Source: Amphimedon queenslandica
Lineage: Eukaryota; Porifera; Demospongiae; Haplosclerida; Niphatidae
Reading direction: 5' to 3'
NCBI RefSeq assembly: GCF_000090795.2
Contig: NW_003546258.1
Location: forward strand, 439,769 to 503,768
Length of the DNA stretch: 64,000 nucleotides
The notes under the pieces were generated by a model. That model saw nothing but the letters and a program-made list of their open reading frames with translations, searched no databases and had not been told where the DNA came from. Every line of letters starts with the position of its first letter. Positions within the stretch are counted from its first letter, which is position 1. A program made the translations under genes and the position numbers. Shown piece after piece: positions 61,093-64,000 of the stretch.

Positions 61093-62736
61093 TCAAAGAT
61101 ATAATTGATGATATTGTTTTAAAGTTAAAGTTTTTCTACACGAAGGACACTTATGCGAAGTAATTATGGCATTTCTAATGCAGTAATTGCAGAAAATATG
61201 TCCACATATCGTGGCAGAAACTTTACGACCTTTGGATTCAAACTAGAAAGAGAGAATTAAATATTATAAATATCATACGGTACCTGTGGAACTGTTTCAA
61301 GACAAACGGGACAGGAGAGTGTCAACTTTTTACTGTCCGCCAAAGCCGTGTCTTTCTCTTCTGTCTTTTTCAATCTCTTACTGCTACTACTTGATGACCT
61401 ACCCGGACATTATGGATACCGTAGGTCGGGTTATATTCGCGGCTGCTAATATTCGCGATTTTTTCCCACGGCTAGCAATTGCCATAGCAACTACATGCTA
61501 TTTTAATTGAAAACGGCGCGTTATTAAAGCACAGCACCCGATTACAGTGTTCTTGAGTTGTTATTCTTCTTGCTGTTACTAATCCTTGGACTCTTTGAAG
61601 CTGCTTTAGCCAGTTCTTTTAGAAAGACTCTACTCACTCTGCTTTGCCGTGTCTTGGGACTCTCCACCCATTCTAGTTAGTGTTTATTGACTTGGGTGTG
61701 GTTTATAATCATGACCGACCGACCAGCACTGATTTTGCAGCAGCGGTCCATCTATACAAGAAGATAGCGGTCCATCTATACAAGAAGATAGCGGATAGAG
61801 AACTGGAGTCTGGATGGCTCCACTAAAACTGCTAAAAGAATAGATGATTAGCTGCTGAACACTGTAATTGTATAAACACGTGGTCAGTTGTCATAGCAAC
61901 AATCAATTGGTTTCCATGGTATTTAATTGAACTTCTTTATTAGTTTTTATCACCACGAATATTAGCAGCCGCGAATATTACATGTACATGTATATATTAA
62001 TAAAAAATGAATACCTCGCAGAGCTAATTTTAGCAGCTGCGAATATTACATGTACATGTATATATTGATAAAAAATGAATACCTTGCAGAGCTAATTATG
62101 CAATCGTCGTTATTGTACGTTTGACTGATAAAGACGACATCTGGTGATATAGGAGTTTCAGCTGAAGAGAGAGAGAGAGAGAGAGAGGGGGGAGAAGAAT
62201 AAAAATACACACACATAAATGAATAAATAAAAGAAATTCAAACTAACAGGATGACGATGAATGAGAATATCTTTGTATTGACGGCTAGAAATGTAATAAT
62301 AATAAATAATAATATAAATAAGTTTTATTTAAAATAAACTAACAGATTGTTGCGTTGTTAAGTCTATGAATGAATCATTAGTTAGATCAATATATTGTGG
62401 AGGAGTAGCTAATGGAGGTAGATAAGGACACGTCATTTGATAAGTATTAAACATACAATCGGTTGTTGTATTTGTAGCCATGCCCTCCTCTCCAGGAGGA
62501 GGGGGTAACTCTTCGTTGCTCTCAGCCATTCTTAAAGCTGCCACACGTAGTCCTGAAACACGATTTGAAGTGAAACCTTTCCTACGTCTTACTCTACCCC
62601 CACCTGCTGTCCTGCTTAAAACTGATTCTATTTTATCCTTTCTCTTAGGGCTGTCCCGACCACTAGGAGTGTCAGCTAAAGTCTGAAAAGATTTTAAAAT
62701 AGTAAATGATATACTGACGGGGTTTACATCGTTCAT
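61093..62736 (-). CDS. RNF4: RNF4-type SUMO-targeted ubiquitin ligase
   Basis: Exons from 62736 (MNDV...) to TGA 61093. The first coding exon ends with tandem SUMO-interaction motifs, PPQYIDLTNDSFIDLTTQ. Another hydrophobic motif is DVVFISQTYNNDD in the exon at about 62080-62160, and TDCMFNTYQ precedes. A basic stretch (PKRKDKIESVLSRTAGGGRV, RRRKGF) lies at the N-terminus. The C-terminal RING is CPVCLETVPQFESKGRKVSA, TICGHIFCNYCI and SHKCPSCRKTLTLKQYHQLY L, the last part matching the RNF4 end KRYHPIYI. RNF4 ubiquitinates poly-SUMO proteins in the nucleus. A possible 45-nt intron after MND would remove VNPVSISFTILKSFQ. A 550-bp repeat lies in the intron before the RING. Confidence 0.88.
61431..61980. 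mobile_element. Inverted-repeat element with ATATTCGCGGCTGC ends, in RNF4 intron
   Basis: The left end ATATTCGCGGCTGCTAAT and right end ATTAGCAGCCGCGAATAT are inverted over about 25 bp. Subterminal GCCATAGCAACTA / GTCATAGCAACAA are also in opposed positions. The interior of about 480 bp holds a 24-bp duplication (AGCGGTCCATCTATACAAGA at 61743 and 61768) and no transposase. Confidence 0.75.
61981..62110. repeat. Local duplication spanning an RNF4 exon-intron junction
   Basis: ACATGTACATGTATATATT then ATAAAAAATGAATACC then TTAGCTCTGC-type exon end occur twice, at about 61981-62030 and 62049-62095. The second copy joins the real exon; the first is a decoy exon end and donor next to the transposon end. 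Confidence 0.7.
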
Positions 62737-63044
62737 AATCTTTAAACTCTTCTTTTGAAAGAGCGAGAGACTAGCAGAGCCGCCGAGGGAGGGAGGGAGG
62801 GAAACGGACTAACGGAGGGAAAGAAGGAGACAGCAGCTGATCAAAGACACATACAACTCGACATACAGTCAGTTAGGCAGTCACTAAACTGTTCAAATCA
62901 AAAGTAAGTCGTATAATTAGAGCAAATTTTAATACGGTACATGACCACACCTGCTTGTGATTTCATTGTCACACCCACAAGTGATTGTGTCGACATTTCA
63001 TTTCTGTTTGCTGTAAACTTGAGAAGGAGTTGGAATAAGTTGCT
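62737..63044. promoter_or_regulatory. Shared head-to-head promoter, RNF4 / iRhom-like gene
   Basis: 308 bp between divergent start codons, with a (GGGA)n run at 62788-62803 and a GCAGCTGATC E-box-like site at 62832. Confidence 0.45.
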
Positions 63045-64000
63045 ATGGACTTGAGTCCTGAGCCCACTGCCCCGCCATTACCACCTCGTAACAGAAGGGG
63101 ATCAGCTTCACACCAATTTGGTATGAATGATAATAATAATTATTATAATTGTACATATACATATGTACATACTAGGCCGTACCTTAAGACGGGGTACGAT
63201 AGCATTCGGACGTGCCGTGGGTGATTTTTTTGGAGTTACTGAGGAGAGTCAACAAGGGAATGATGAATCAATGGGATGGGGACAAGTAGCTCAAAGACGA
63301 GCTGAAGTATGTTAATTAATGGGCGGGGCTTTGTATTAATTAATGGGTGTGGCTTGTTGCTAACGGGTGTTTTTTAGGAGTTTCCGGCTAATTTCTCAAC
63401 TCTCAGGAGAGCTACAAGGTTTGCTCTGGGCAGTGATGCCACACCTCCTCCGAGCTACCCTGACATTGAACTAGCAGGTGTTGGACAGACTGCCACTCAG
63501 TTGGTAAGTAATATTATAAAAGATATAAACACGTATAATAGTGGTAAAATTGGTAATAGTTTTATTTTGGCAATTGGCAGATTAATAATGATTATCGCCA
63601 GTATAAAATTCACTTAATTTTGCCTTATTCTTCACATGTTCAATGACACATAACTGCTAAATCACTGGTGTAAAAACAACAATACATTTGCAGTCATAGA
63701 ATCACCAACATTGATTTCAGTATAATATTAATGTATTATTATTATTATATTGTTGTTCCTGTTTCTAGCAATCATTTGACCCTGCCGAGTTAAGCAGTGA
63801 TGAAAGTGATGATGAGACATTCTTTACTGAAGTGCCTCCACCTAGCTACTCTGCCTTACCTCCGTTAGTTAATTATAATTAATTATTAATTATTATTGTT
63901 ATTAATTAGTGGTGGGCGTGTCACTTCCATGTACGGTCATGAGGATCCTGCTAGAGTTGTGGATCGCCCAAACCTTCAGCCGATTGTTGAAGAAAGAAGT
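63045..64000 (+). CDS. RHBDF: iRhom-like (inactive rhomboid) protein, N-terminal part
   Basis: Five exons in view: 63045-63120, 63176-63306, 63378-63503, 63769-63863 and 63910 to the edge. It starts MDLSPEPTAPPLPPRNRRGS. The segment QFGRTLRRGTIAFGRAVGDF plus FGVTEESQQ, then GWGQVAQRRAEEFPANFSTL and ATPPPSYPDIEL, resembles the conserved cytoplasmic iRhom stretch ITQTIRRGTADWFGVSKDS ... QKWQRKSIRHCSQRY ... ETPPPLY in order and spacing. Proline-rich PPSY motifs could bind WW domains. iRhoms are ER/Golgi pseudoproteases that escort ADAM17. The rhomboid core lies beyond the window, so this call rests on the N-terminus only. Confidence 0.6.

Overview
The window is nuclear DNA of an early-branching animal, most probably a demosponge. 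Coding exons are short, most introns are only 45-150 bp, intergenic gaps are often below 250 bp, and the non-coding DNA is AT-rich and full of small inverted-repeat elements and TACATGTA palindromes. The proteins are clearly metazoan (prominin, HSPA12, iRhom, FANK1, KCMF1, MEPCE, HPDL). I see no reverse transcriptase, LTR, capsid or envelope gene, CRISPR array, tRNA or rRNA.

Layout. 1-2266: 3' part of an HSPA12-type HSP70. 2692-11260: a five-transmembrane prominin in about 21 exons, with a second candidate last exon at 11536-11596. 12344-19293: PLPP4/5-type lipid phosphatase (-), centractin ACTR1 (+), TTC1 (+). 19463-25454: an unrecognised protein (-), SEPSECS (+), a leucine-rich-repeat protein (-). 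25590-30884: SRSF10-type SR protein (+), V-ATPase subunit e (-), AUP1 (+). 31246-38000: a recently duplicated block with three small secreted Calx-beta genes, broken copies of the AUP1 and pantothenate kinase 3' ends, and a 10-N assembly gap. 37958-43429: pantothenate kinase (-) and SUCLG1 (+). 43592-48970: PGM3 (-) and HPDL (+). 49148-53137: VPS33A (-) and MEPCE (+). 53191-58153: sideroflexin (-) and FANK1 (+). 58325-64000: KCMF1 (-), an RNF4-type SUMO-targeted ubiquitin ligase (-), and the N-terminal part of an iRhom-like gene (+) that runs off the end.

The window is dominated by head-to-head gene pairs: nine minus/plus pairs have start codons about 100-310 bp apart, which implies shared bidirectional promoters. 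Most genes are unrelated housekeeping functions: lipid and CoA metabolism, TCA cycle, UDP-GlcNAc synthesis, selenocysteine synthesis, endolysosomal fusion and acidification, splicing, 7SK capping and ubiquitin signalling.

The most interesting signals are two minor-spliceosome (U12-type) introns within 3 kb. One is an AT-AC intron in the SRSF10 homologue that also carries a purine-rich cluster with AAAGACAAA, a candidate alternative 3' exon and a poly(A) signal, an arrangement that recalls the autoregulatory switch described for mammalian Srsf10. The others are the AUP1-PANK interval, where a new secreted protein family is being duplicated together with gene-end debris, and several families of small inverted-repeat elements in introns, one of which has captured a short host-like coding fragment. 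Coordinates and splice sites were read by eye; no alignment or search was run.
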